Below are positions 1 to 7,625 of a stretch of DNA of 11,015 nt, piece after piece. Position numbers and translations under genes: made by a program. The notes beneath the pieces were generated by a model. It was not told the origin of the DNA. It was given only the letters and a program-made list of their open reading frames with translations, and ran no database searches. The DNA comes from Moraxella lacunata. Lineage in GTDB: Bacteria > Pseudomonadota > Gammaproteobacteria > Pseudomonadales > Moraxellaceae. Within the stretch, counting starts at the first letter, position 1; each line of letters opens with the position of its first letter. The stretch lies in contig NZ_MXAN01000103.1 of the NCBI RefSeq assembly GCF_002027545.1, positions 18,035-29,049 of the forward strand, given 5' to 3'.

Positions 1-125
1 TGATAGTCATTCTATCAGACAAATTTTATTATGAAAAACAATCCGACCACTTAATTTTAAAAATTAAGTAAAAAATCTTAAAATCACACAGTTAAGTGGT
101 CGGATAGCCATTTTTCATGCAAAAA
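1..125. repeat. Dispersed intergenic repeat, copy A (interrupted)
   Basis: This gene-free stretch downstream of jetD shares two blocks with the region upstream of argS, in the same orientation. The first block is the 17-base hairpin TGATAG-TCATT-CTATCA at 1-17 (also 9467-9483). The second is a 20-base block at 106-125 starting AGCCATTTTTCATGC (also 9514-9533). Between them lies a loosely similar linker rich in A and T. Copy A differs by carrying a 65-bp hairpin element between its two blocks, where copy B has only about six bases. The copy is cut by the window edge on the left. It could act as the 3' boundary or terminator of the jet operon, but no clean T tract follows the hairpin within the window. 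Confidence 0.75.
41..105. repeat. 65-bp hairpin element with 14-bp inverted ends
   Basis: The stretch begins ATCCGACCACTTAA (41-54) and ends with its exact reverse complement TTAAGTGGTCGGAT (92-105). A second, competing palindrome lies inside: ACTTAATTTT (49-58), a single A, then AAAATTAAGT (60-69), so the left arm can pair either locally or with the far end. The element sits precisely between two conserved blocks of a dispersed repeat whose other copy (9467-9533) lacks it, which implies later insertion. No coding capacity is visible. It may be a very small MITE or palindromic unit; a role as terminator for jetD, about 70 bases away, is also possible. No target duplication is obvious. Confidence 0.7.
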
Positions 126-173
126 TTGATAAAAGCGTTAAATTTTCATCTTATTTTATAAAATGTTATCAAT
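125..173. repeat. Weak inverted repeat downstream of jetD
   Basis: ATTGATAA (125-132) is matched by TTATCAAT (166-173), with an AT-rich interior that includes the palindrome ATTTTATAAAAT. It begins only three bases beyond the jetD stop codon. It could form a weak hairpin at the 3' end of the jet transcript, but there is no strong GC stem, so a terminator call would be speculative. Confidence 0.35.
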
Positions 174-175
174 GT

Positions 176-1441
176 TCAACACGCCCTAAAATGCAGTCCC
201 AATTCTATCATTGTAGAGCGTACATAATCAAGCTCAATAAATTCTTGTTCAAGGCGTATTTGATTATTTTTGAGATGATGAAATAATGCCAACTGTGTGT
301 CATTTAATCCTATTGGTGTATTTTCTATACTTTTTGGCTCGGGAACGATTTTATGGCGATGGGCGTTTAATATATCGTGATCCATCAATATAGGCACGAT
401 GTGAGACTGGCAAGTTTGTGCTTTTGCCAATATCGCCATACCCCATGTGTCTATATCGCCCCAATAATAGAGTTTTTTGTGTTGCCATGATTTATTTTTT
501 AACCATGATAGATTATTGCCTGCTCCTAATATCATCAATGTATTTTTTAGTGTTGGCAATTGTTTTAGACTGTGTTTATTTTCAACGATTAAAATATTAT
601 CGCAAATAATTTTATCAGGGTCTAATTCATGGTGGGGAGCATAAATCTGTGAAAATGGCAAATACAAAGGCTCATCACAGCATTCGGATAATAACAGCCA
701 ATGGGCGTTATTATCCACGCCCAAAAAATGGGCAAGACCCACGCTTTTTACTTCATTGGCAAATCTTAATTCCAATAATTGCTCAAATAGATAAGTATAA
801 CGCTCAAAAAATTTACTGTCAAAATGACTTTTGTAAAGATAATGTTTTTCGGATTCTGCACAACGATTGATAATGGTATTGATGTCAAAACTTCTTAATG
901 AATATCCTGCCATGATATGTTTGTCAAGATATTTTGCTAAAATAATAATGCTAACCATGGTGTCCACGGATTCATCATAGTATTTATCAGAAGTGATGAT
1001 TAAGGTTAATTGATGAAAGGTTAAATCATCATGTTTGGATAAATGATGTTTGATATATTCGTGTTCTAATAAATCAATTACCCATGATAATTGTTTGGCG
1101 GTTTCTGTCTGTCTTATTTTTAATAAAAAAAGCCAGTCTTGATAAGAATTAAGTTGTAGATAATCAGGATAATCTACATTGCCTAAGGATTGATATTTTT
1201 TATTTTGCCAAATAAGTGCGATATTGCCATGATTTAAGATTTCTTTTTCAAAATTATGCCATATGATAAAATGCTCACGCACCATAGCCAAATGATTTTT
1301 TAAATCATTGGCGGTTGGCGTACCAATCTTGATGGTTATGGGATAATGATGATTTAACAGCCTGTCTATTCTTTTGGGTTTATTTTGCCAATCTTTGTGC
1401 AGAATATTGATAATATCATCAGGACTTTTTAAGCGTGTCAT
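176..1441 (-). CDS. jetD: Wadjet nuclease subunit JetD (DUF3322/DUF2220, TOPRIM)
   Basis: Encodes a 421-residue protein matching JetD, the nuclease of Wadjet type I anti-plasmid systems. In the known system JetD cleaves circular DNA that the JetABC loop extruder has fully reeled in. The N-terminal half (DUF3322-like) starts MTRLKSPDDIINILHKDW. The C-terminal DUF2220/TOPRIM-like half shows the acidic motif VENK, a glycine-rich stretch (ILGAGNNLSWL), then YYWGDIDTWGMAIL with the DxD acidic pair, and a late LEQEFI segment. All these are present, so the catalytic core looks intact. The start ATG overlaps the jetC stop (ATGA), which implies translational coupling, and AGGA lies about nine bases upstream. 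It is the only jet gene in the window without a lesion. Because jetA, jetB and jetC are broken, its expression is probably reduced by polarity and it lacks its loading partner. The assignment is by motif recognition and gene order, without a database search. Confidence 0.93.
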   Translation of the reverse strand: MTRLKSPDDIINILHKDWQNKPKRIDRLLNHHYPITIKIGTPTANDLKNHLAMVREHFIIWHNFEKEILNHGNIALIWQNKKYQSLGNVDYPDYLQLNSYQDWLFLLKIRQTETAKQLSWVIDLLEHEYIKHHLSKHDDLTFHQLTLIITSDKYYDESVDTMVSIIILAKYLDKHIMAGYSLRSFDINTIINRCAESEKHYLYKSHFDSKFFERYTYLFEQLLELRFANEVKSVGLAHFLGVDNNAHWLLLSECCDEPLYLPFSQIYAPHHELDPDKIICDNILIVENKHSLKQLPTLKNTLMILGAGNNLSWLKNKSWQHKKLYYWGDIDTWGMAILAKAQTCQSHIVPILMDHDILNAHRHKIVPEPKSIENTPIGLNDTQLALFHHLKNNQIRLEQEFIELDYVRSTMIELGLHFRAC

Positions 1442-4400
1442 GATTGTTTTTCCTGATTTATTTTATCGGCTTCTTGTTGTAATCGCTCCCAAGAATAACT
1501 TTGAATGCTGGCATATTTACCCAATCTGTGTACCAATATCGCACTTTTGGTATATTGTCTTAATAGTCGCATTTCTTTATTTGGTGTAACAAATAAAGGA
1601 TGTAAGCCAAATGCCCAAATTGCATTCACAATACGCCCTGCAACCACTTGCGAGCTTTTTGAAAAGGCTTCATCCAAAATAATGGTGGAGAATGTAGGTA
1701 GGCTCATGCCTTTTGGGTTTAGAGCATAACTTAAAGATGTGGTCAAAACATAACTGGCGATGATTTCTTTTTCACCGCCACTGCCACGCTGTGAGCCAAC
1801 AAAACTGCTCAATTCAGTATCATCCATTCTGGATATGACCGAAATAGAAAACTGCAATCTAAACCGTGCGTCCAATAAAGAACGTGCCGATAATGTGTGT
1901 TTTTTATCCACGGCTTGACTTAATAAATCAATGAGCTGTTTTAGGGCTAAATAATGCCCTTCGGTATTGTCAGTTTTGATATTTAAATAAAAACCTTCTA
2001 ATTTCTTTTTGGCTTGTTCAAATTCTAATAAAGACTGATGAATAACGGGTTTGGTATTTAATCTTAAATATTTATTTTTATCAAAATCCACACTTTTTAA
2101 TACATGATTTAATTTGTCAATACGCTCTTTTATGTTGCCAACTTGATATTCAATGGCTTTTAATAATTGCCCCACGCTGTCAGTAGATGATGACACCAAA
2201 TATTCATTAAACTTTTTCTCCTGAATAGGCAAGCCTTCGCTTTCTAAATAATCAAGCCGTGTCAAATACTCAGGCAAATCAATCATCTGTGTGCCACATT
2301 CGCTAAGACTGCCTGTATCTGCATTTTTGGCTTTTCCCATTTGTGAGACAATGCTTTTTTCATATTCATTTTTTTGTCGTTGATAATCGTCTTTTTGATG
2401 ATTTAGCTTTTCATAAGATGCCAATCTTTCCTTGTCAATATTGTGAATATTGTCTTTATTGATTGGCGGGCAATACTCTTTTAAGGCGATAAAGTTTTTG
2501 TGAGTGATGATTTCTTTCATATTGATGTTATTAAAGAAATGGTTAATTTTATCAATCTCTTGGGTGTATTTTTTGATGTCTTTTTCATTTTCTTTTAACT
2601 CTACCATGATGTCTGTAATTAGATTTTATTGGTTGTTAATTTCATGGGCTAAGTCATCAATCTGTCTATTTAATTTTGCCAAATCGCCATCGGGTTTGGT
2701 TAATTTTTGATAATGACGATTGAGATTATTAAGTGTGTTTGATAATGAAATAACATCAATATCATCAAATGCCATGTCTTTTAATAATATAATACTTCGC
2801 TCTTTATTATTTAATTCTTTGATTATATCGGATAAATTCTGATATTGTTGATCGGCTATTTTGTATTCATCAGTTGATTGTTTTAATTTAGTGCTTAATT
2901 GATGAACCAAATTTTTATTATCAAATCCTGTTAGCCAATCATCTTTTAGGGATTTTTGGTCTTGTTTGTCAAAATAATGTTTTTTTATTGGACATCAAGC
3001 CTTCTTTAGTCATGGCGTGTGGGGTATGTTGCAGGGCATTGGTATCATTCACACAATGCCTATCAATGTCAGCCAATACATGAAATACTGATAATGACAA
3101 AGGATTGTCTTTAACGGTTAATTTATGAATAAAGCTGTCATGAAATATCTCTTTGTGAGTGGGTGTATTTGTGGCACTAAATAAACGCACGTGCAAACGA
3201 TTTTGGCGATGATTTACCCATGCCAGTGCTGATTGTGTGAGATGTTCTGGCACAAATAATCTTAGGCGATGACTGCCAATGGCTCGCTCAATCGCCCCTT
3301 GCCATGCTTTGTCTTGCACTTCTATCAATTCTGCCAAATAATACAATTCATCACAAGCGATATTTAAATGCTCGGCAAGGCTCTCTTTAAATTTGATAAA
3401 TTCTAAGGGAATATTAGATGTTTGTTTTTTGGCTTCATTTAATTGTGCGTTGATGTTTGTGATGTCATTTTGATGAGAGTGTCTTTTTGCACCGATTTCA
3501 TGCAATTCTTGGGTTTTATTTTCAATGTTTTGACGAATTTGCTCTTGGATATTGGCTAATTGCTCTTTATTTTTCAAAAAGTCTTGTTGGCTGTCTTGAT
3601 AAGTCAAACCAAAATAACGAATAAGCGAGAGATATTGCTTATGATATTTAGAAGTTTTATCAAGGTCTTTTTGGGTTTGCTCTATCTGTCTTTTTAGATG
3701 AGTAATGTCATTACCGCCTTTTTGATAATATTGGCTTTGTAATAACTCTTTTTGTTGTTTGGTATTTTCTTTTTCTTGTTCGGCGTGATTTAGTGTTATT
3801 TTTAATTGCTCATTATCTATTTTTAGTTCTTTTTGAATGTCATCATAAATACCATGAGCGTGATAGTTATACCAAATGGGCAAATAATCAATCAAAGTAT
3901 TGATGTGCGTTATTCGATTGTCATTTTCTTGCCACTGTTTTTGTAGATTTCTAAGTGGCAATAAAGATTGTTGTTGTTTTTTGGCGGTTTGTACATCTTG
4001 GCGTATTTGACTTAAATCATCAAATTGCGTGATGATGTCATTAGCCTTTTCAAATAAAGACTCATCGTCTAATACCAATTCACGAAATATCTCATCAATG
4101 CTGTTTAATTGCTTTAAGCCCACGGTGCGATTTAATAATTTAAAGGCATTGTCTGATACATCAAAAAAGCTTTGGACTTTTGATAAATAACTGCTTTTGC
4201 TGTCAAATACATGAATATTGTCATGATTTTTAATCCATGCCTTAAAGCCACGTTTGCCACTTTGATGAAATTCTTGAATGTATTCTTTTAAAGAAAAATC
4301 ATCATGAGAAAATATCCATAAATCATTTCTGTCTTTGGCGTGATTGCTATTACTGTCTATCCAAAAAATGGCGGTTAGTTGGACGGTATTTTTTGGTTGG

Positions 4401-4798
4401 TTTTGACTAACAAAAGTATCATCGCTAAATAACTCTTGCTGATAAATTTGTGTTGATGAATCTGTCTTAATGGGATAAAAATAAGCACGAATTGCCGTTA
4501 TGGTTTTGCCTGTGCGATTGGTATCGTCTTTATCATCTGGATTGGCAATGCCACGAATATAACTCATCAAATCCCTATCGCTCTCATGTCCGCCTGTGGA
4601 CGCAAGATTGTAATAAGGCTTGGCAACTAATAAAGTCATCAAGGCATCAATGAGTGTGGTTTTGCCACTGCCTGTTTGCCCAATAATCGCCGTGCCTTCT
4701 TTATCAATATGAGCGGTGTGCAATCCATAAAAACCGCCCCAATTATAGACATCTATTTGATGTAAAAAATAACTGCCATTATTCATCATATGCTCCAT
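1438..4798 (-). pseudogene. jetC: Wadjet SMC-like ATPase JetC, frameshift plus internal stop
   Basis: This is the SMC/SbcC-like motor of the Wadjet complex, broken at two points. The N-terminal piece (609 codons, ending at 2969) carries Walker A GQTGSGKT at residues 40-47 and then long charged and glutamine-rich coiled coil. An A7 tract on the coding strand (2980-2986) holds one extra base, or lacks two, and throws the frame into TGA. The frame resumes as HYFDKQDQKSLKDDW and runs until an in-frame TAA at 2626-2628 (after HEINNQ), then continues as NLITDIMVELKENEK to the natural end. The C-terminal piece has the ABC signature GSGGEKE (about 1765-1786) and Walker B TIILDEAF (about 1663-1686). 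Correcting the tract gives 1119 codons, the family's usual size. The start overlaps jetB by 20 bases. GGAG fits better with the in-frame ATGs at 4789 or 4786 than with 4798. Either lesion would separate the two halves of the ATPase site. Confidence 0.93.
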
Positions 4799-5473
4799 TT
4801 AGATTTTTTAATTGCATTAAAAACTGACCAAGATTTTCAGGATTTGCCAAATGGGCGATTAGGGGGCGAATGATAATTTTGCCTTGTTCGTCCATATCGC
4901 CAATAATGCCATAGTCTTTTAATTGGGATAATAAGCGTTTTAAAGAATCATCATCACTTTTTTCACTGCCACTATGATTGATGTAAGAAAAATATTGGTT
5001 TTTTAGGTCATCAAAATCTACCCAAACTGTATTTGTACCAACACCGCTTTGGCTTTCTATTTCCACAAATTTTTGTCTTAAAATTGCTATTAATAAAGAC
5101 TGGTGCAAGGTTAATCTTTGACGGCGAATAAAAGGGTGCGACCACATTTTATCATAAGATGGTATTGGGCTATGACTATTATTGGTTGGATTGTCATCAT
5201 GGTTATTTTCATCATGAGTTTCATGATTTGTCGTATCATCAATAATGATATCATAAATTTTTGATAGACACCAACATAAATAACACCACGAATATCGTCA
5301 ATGTGCATTGATAAATCCATGATGGACAAATAAGCATTGATAAAGTCTATATTGCCAAATAGCTGTTGATAAATATTGGGCTTTTGATGTTTTTCTATAT
5401 AGCCATGTTTTAATAAATCTTGGATGGCATTTTTTAAGGTTTGGTTGGTATCATAAAGAAATTGCGTATCCAT
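4779..5473 (-). pseudogene. jetB: Wadjet JetB (DUF4194, kleisin-partner-like), frameshifted
   Basis: This gene corresponds to JetB, the DUF4194 subunit that in Wadjet complexes joins JetA and the JetC dimer, comparable to the Kite subunit in MukBEF-like condensins. It begins MDTQFLYDTNQTLKNAI with a good ribosome site (AAGGAT, 6 bases upstream) and sits 12 bases after jetA. The family-like frame holds to IDDIRGVIYVGVYQK. It then breaks at an A5 tract on the coding strand (5258-5262). Adding one A restores IYDIIIDDTTNHETHDENN, a polar linker, and then the conserved winged-helix segment MWSHPFIRRQRLTLHQSLLIAILRQKF in the second frame. Without that base the protein ends with about 50 unrelated residues at 5111. 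The corrected gene has 231 codons, typical for JetB. The 3' end overlaps jetC by 20 bases. The indel could be real decay or a homopolymer sequencing error. Confidence 0.9.
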
Positions 5474-5485
5474 AATAATCCTTTT

Positions 5486-7082
5486 TTAAATATCATCTAA
5501 TGATAATTCATCAAAATGGTGCTTTTGCAAGGCGATAACAGGTACTTTAAATTGCCATAATTCATCATGATTTGTATTGCGTTTTAGAATAATATATTCA
5601 TAAGTGTCCGATATGGATGATGTGCGACACGCCATTTCAATCCATAAAGCAATCGCTTCTAAATCGTAATTATCAGGTATGGGTAATTGTTGGTGTAAAT
5701 CAGCAATGGATAAGGGTTTGTCTGATTGGGATAATAAGGCTTTGGTTTTATCAAACCAATCTTGCCTGTCTAATCCGTCCAAGGCTTGCCAAAATGATGA
5801 ATCTACGCTGTTTAAATCAATGCTTTGATTATCTAGATTTAATTGATGATTGTCATCTGTTTTATATTCATGAATTAAAAAACACTCAATACTGGCAATT
5901 TTATTTAACTCAATGGCAATGGGTGGTAGATGACTTGGCGTGTGTTTGGTGCTATTATCTTGCCAATCTATATTGAGAGCTTCTTTAAATATTTGATTTA
6001 ATAAATCGCCAACCCTGTGATGTTCGGTTGCCAAGCCTGTTTGGATAAAACTTCTAACGTCTTTTTCCATATTTTGTTTGGCACGAATGACTTGACTGGC
6101 TTCTTTATTTAAAGAGCTAATTAGCGTGGATAAATTGAATAATTGAGTGGGTGTTAGGCTATCTTGGCTAATGCCATATGCTACCAGTTGTTTTATTTGA
6201 TGATTGAGTTCGTCAATATGATTATGTTGTAAGGCATGATTAAATCCTTGAAATACCCGACCTTCTGGCGTGCTAATTAGTTCATCATGATAATCCAATA
6301 ACGTGTGAATTACCTGCCCACGATGATATTGTTCACGAATGACTTTTTCTCTTAGTTCTTTATCCATTTGCCGATAAGAATCTTCCACACGGCGAAAATC
6401 ATGATATAGACTCATGGCAAGTTCATAGATATTTTGGAGTATTTCTTTGGATGAATGCGTATCTAATAATTCAAAATCGCCATTTTTAACATTGGTTAAT
6501 TCTTGATGTAATAGGTTTATTTGTTTTTGGAGATATTGTTCTCTTTCTTGTTGATTGGGATTTAGGCGGATATAGGCTTTTTCTATTTCTGATTGGACGG
6601 TTTGTAATCTTGACGCCGTAGAAGTCATGACGGTATCATCTTCTAAGCCTTTGATAAAATAAATGGCTTTTTGTAGGGCATCGGTTGCAAAAACTTCATT
6701 AGACTTCTTTCCAAACCCTGATTTTTATGGATTTTTAAAAACTTCAACCCCAATACTTATAAGGGTTTATTTTTAGTTTGGAAAGAGATTTATTATTTCT
6801 TTCTATGATTAAGCCACGTTTTAGCCAATCTCTCTATTCTTGTTTGGCTAATGTGTGTGGGTCTTTATCAATCAATTCCTTGTCATGAATAAATTCATTA
6901 AAGCAATTGGTTAATAACTGCACCGCCATATCCATGGTGGGCGTTTGATTTTGGCTCATGAATAATTGTTCGGCACACGCCAAAATAATGGGAGCACGTT
7001 TGGCGGTTAATAATCGCCATGTGTCATTTCTTTGGAGTAATAAATGATAACGGCGTGATAGCGTTAAAGTGGGCGTATTCAT
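5486..7082 (-). pseudogene. jetA: Wadjet JetA (DUF3375, kleisin-like), stop codon plus MITE insertion
   Basis: First gene of the Wadjet operon, encoding the DUF3375 subunit that acts as the kleisin-like bridge of the JetABC motor. The N-terminal fragment (82 residues) starts MNTPTLTLSRRYHLLLQRND and contains WRLLTAKRAPIILA, typical of the family. It is ended by TAG at 6834-6836, in the motif LAKQE-stop-RDWLKRGLIIER, where relatives have an aliphatic residue such as Leu; a single TTG to TAG change would explain it. Fifteen codons later the frame is split by a 90-bp element at 6702-6791. After the element the gene continues NEVFATDALQKAIYFIKGLEDDTVMTSTASRLQ and runs to 5486. Removing the element and one ATTA copy (94 bases) joins the frames exactly and gives 501 codons including the stop. 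No strong Shine-Dalgarno sequence precedes the start; a promoter lies 27-54 bases upstream. Confidence 0.93.
6702..6791. mobile_element. 90-bp MITE inserted in jetA
   Basis: A non-coding insertion with imperfect terminal inverted repeats: the left end GACTTCTTTCCAAAC (6702-6716) and the right end GTTTGGAAAGAGATTT (6776-6791) share a perfect TCTTTCCAAAC core. It is flanked by ATTA at 6698-6701 and again at 6792-6795, a probable target duplication (3 or 4 bp, since the exact boundary is ambiguous). Excision with one ATTA restores the jetA frame from IIERN to NEVFATDAL. The left 46 bases recur almost unchanged at 10970-11015 inside a WG-repeat gene. The short inverted ends and short target duplication resemble those of IS5-type transposons, so this is probably an internally deleted derivative. 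The family name is inference, and no transposase is present in the window. Confidence 0.88.
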
Positions 7083-7090
7083 GATAAGCG

Positions 7091-7111
7091 GATAATAAAT
7101 GATTTATTATC
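7091..7111. promoter_or_regulatory. Perfect 21-bp palindrome at the jet start (candidate operator)
   Basis: GATAATAAAT (7091-7100) is followed by one central base and its exact complement ATTTATTATC (7102-7111). It lies between the jetA start codon and the predicted -10 hexamer, overlapping the latter by three bases. A dimeric repressor bound here would block transcription initiation, and the RNA hairpin would also sit in the leader. No regulator gene is seen nearby, and AT-rich palindromes are common in AT-rich DNA, so function is unproven. Confidence 0.5.
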
Positions 7112-7136
7112 ATAGCATGATTGCATGATTTTGCAA
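7109..7136 (-). promoter_or_regulatory. Predicted sigma-70 promoter of the jet operon
   Basis: Read on the minus strand, TTGCAA (7131-7136) serves as a -35 box and TATGAT (7109-7114) as a -10 box, with a 16-base spacer. The whole promoter fits in the 57-base gap between the ASCH gene and jetA. The spacer consists exactly of two tandem copies of an octamer (GCATGATT on the plus strand, 7115-7122 and 7123-7130). It is a good but not perfect match to consensus. Confidence 0.55.
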
Positions 7137-7139
7137 TGG

Positions 7140-7562
7140 CTAATCAAGGATTTTTATAACATCAAAAGTCTCAAACAATAACCACATTTTATCATCAAAT
7201 ACCCCAAACCGCTCAAAAAATTCTTGATGAGCCGTCCGCCAATAGGCAAGCGATAAATCGCCTTCACCTTCTTGGCGTGCCAACTTTTCGTCCACATCAC
7301 AAAAGCGAATGATGAATTGGGCGGTGTTTTGGATAATACAGCGTGGGCGGTTTTGTCCGTCTGTGATGACTTGTAGGCTACCAACAGGGCAAACTGGCTC
7401 GTCCAAATGCCAATGCAGAGCGGTGCAAGTGGCTCGCTTTTTACCGTCTAGGACAAGCCCTATAAGCTCGTCCACCATTTGTGGACTGTCGCCAAATGAC
7501 CAATGGGGCAGGGCGGTAATGTCTAAATTGTCGGTGTTGATATTGCCAAATTTGTCAAACAT
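7140..7562 (-). CDS. ASCH domain-containing protein (DUF984-like)
   Basis: Encodes about 140 residues forming one ASCH domain, a PUA-related fold that binds RNA and, in one studied bacterial member, has ribonuclease activity. Recognisable family features are WSFGDSPQMVDELIGLVLDGKKRATC near the N-terminus, where the GKK-x-ATC core follows the helix, then VGSLQVITDGQNRPRCII, and the late EGEGDLSLAYWRTAHQEFF. The ATG at 7562 (MFDKFGNINTDN) is chosen because a weak GGA lies about eight bases upstream; a TTG at 7574 would add four residues but lacks a ribosome site. It lies between the argS terminator and the jet promoter on the same strand. Its own promoter is not clear and may overlap the argS terminator. 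No known link to Wadjet; it is probably part of the host backbone. Its substrate cannot be told from sequence. Confidence 0.85.
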   Translation of the reverse strand: MFDKFGNINTDNLDITALPHWSFGDSPQMVDELIGLVLDGKKRATCTALHWHLDEPVCPVGSLQVITDGQNRPRCIIQNTAQFIIRFCDVDEKLARQEGEGDLSLAYWRTAHQEFFERFGVFDDKMWLLFETFDVIKILD

Positions 7563-7576
7563 AAGTGCGTCCAATT

Positions 7577-7611
7577 TAAAAAATTGCCATTAGGACAACC
7601 CCGATGGCAAT
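7577..7611 (-). terminator. Rho-independent terminator of argS
   Basis: On the minus strand an 8-bp stem ATTGCCAT (7604-7611) / ATGGCAAT (7583-7590) encloses a 13-base loop and is followed directly by six Ts (7583-7578). It starts about 15 bases after the argS stop codon, the expected position, and ends just before the ASCH gene. Confidence 0.8.
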
Positions 7612-7625
7612 CATGATTTTATCAA

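Noticed and set aside
180..188. CACGCCCTA at the jetD 3' end matches the core of the repeat arm at 9390-9409 in inverse orientation, as if a repeat had altered the jetD end.
   Set aside because: The match is only nine bases, and the jetD C-terminus is otherwise plausible, so chance is sufficient.
2969..2990. Programmed ribosomal frameshift joining the jetC pieces.
   Set aside because: The needed shift is +1 (or -2), while the A tract is not placed as a standard -1 slippery heptamer, and a further stop follows downstream; decay or error is simpler.
5617..5976. Open frame of 119 codons on the plus strand opposite jetA.
   Set aside because: It is antisense to a well-recognised DUF3375 frame and has no family resemblance; it is a shadow frame.
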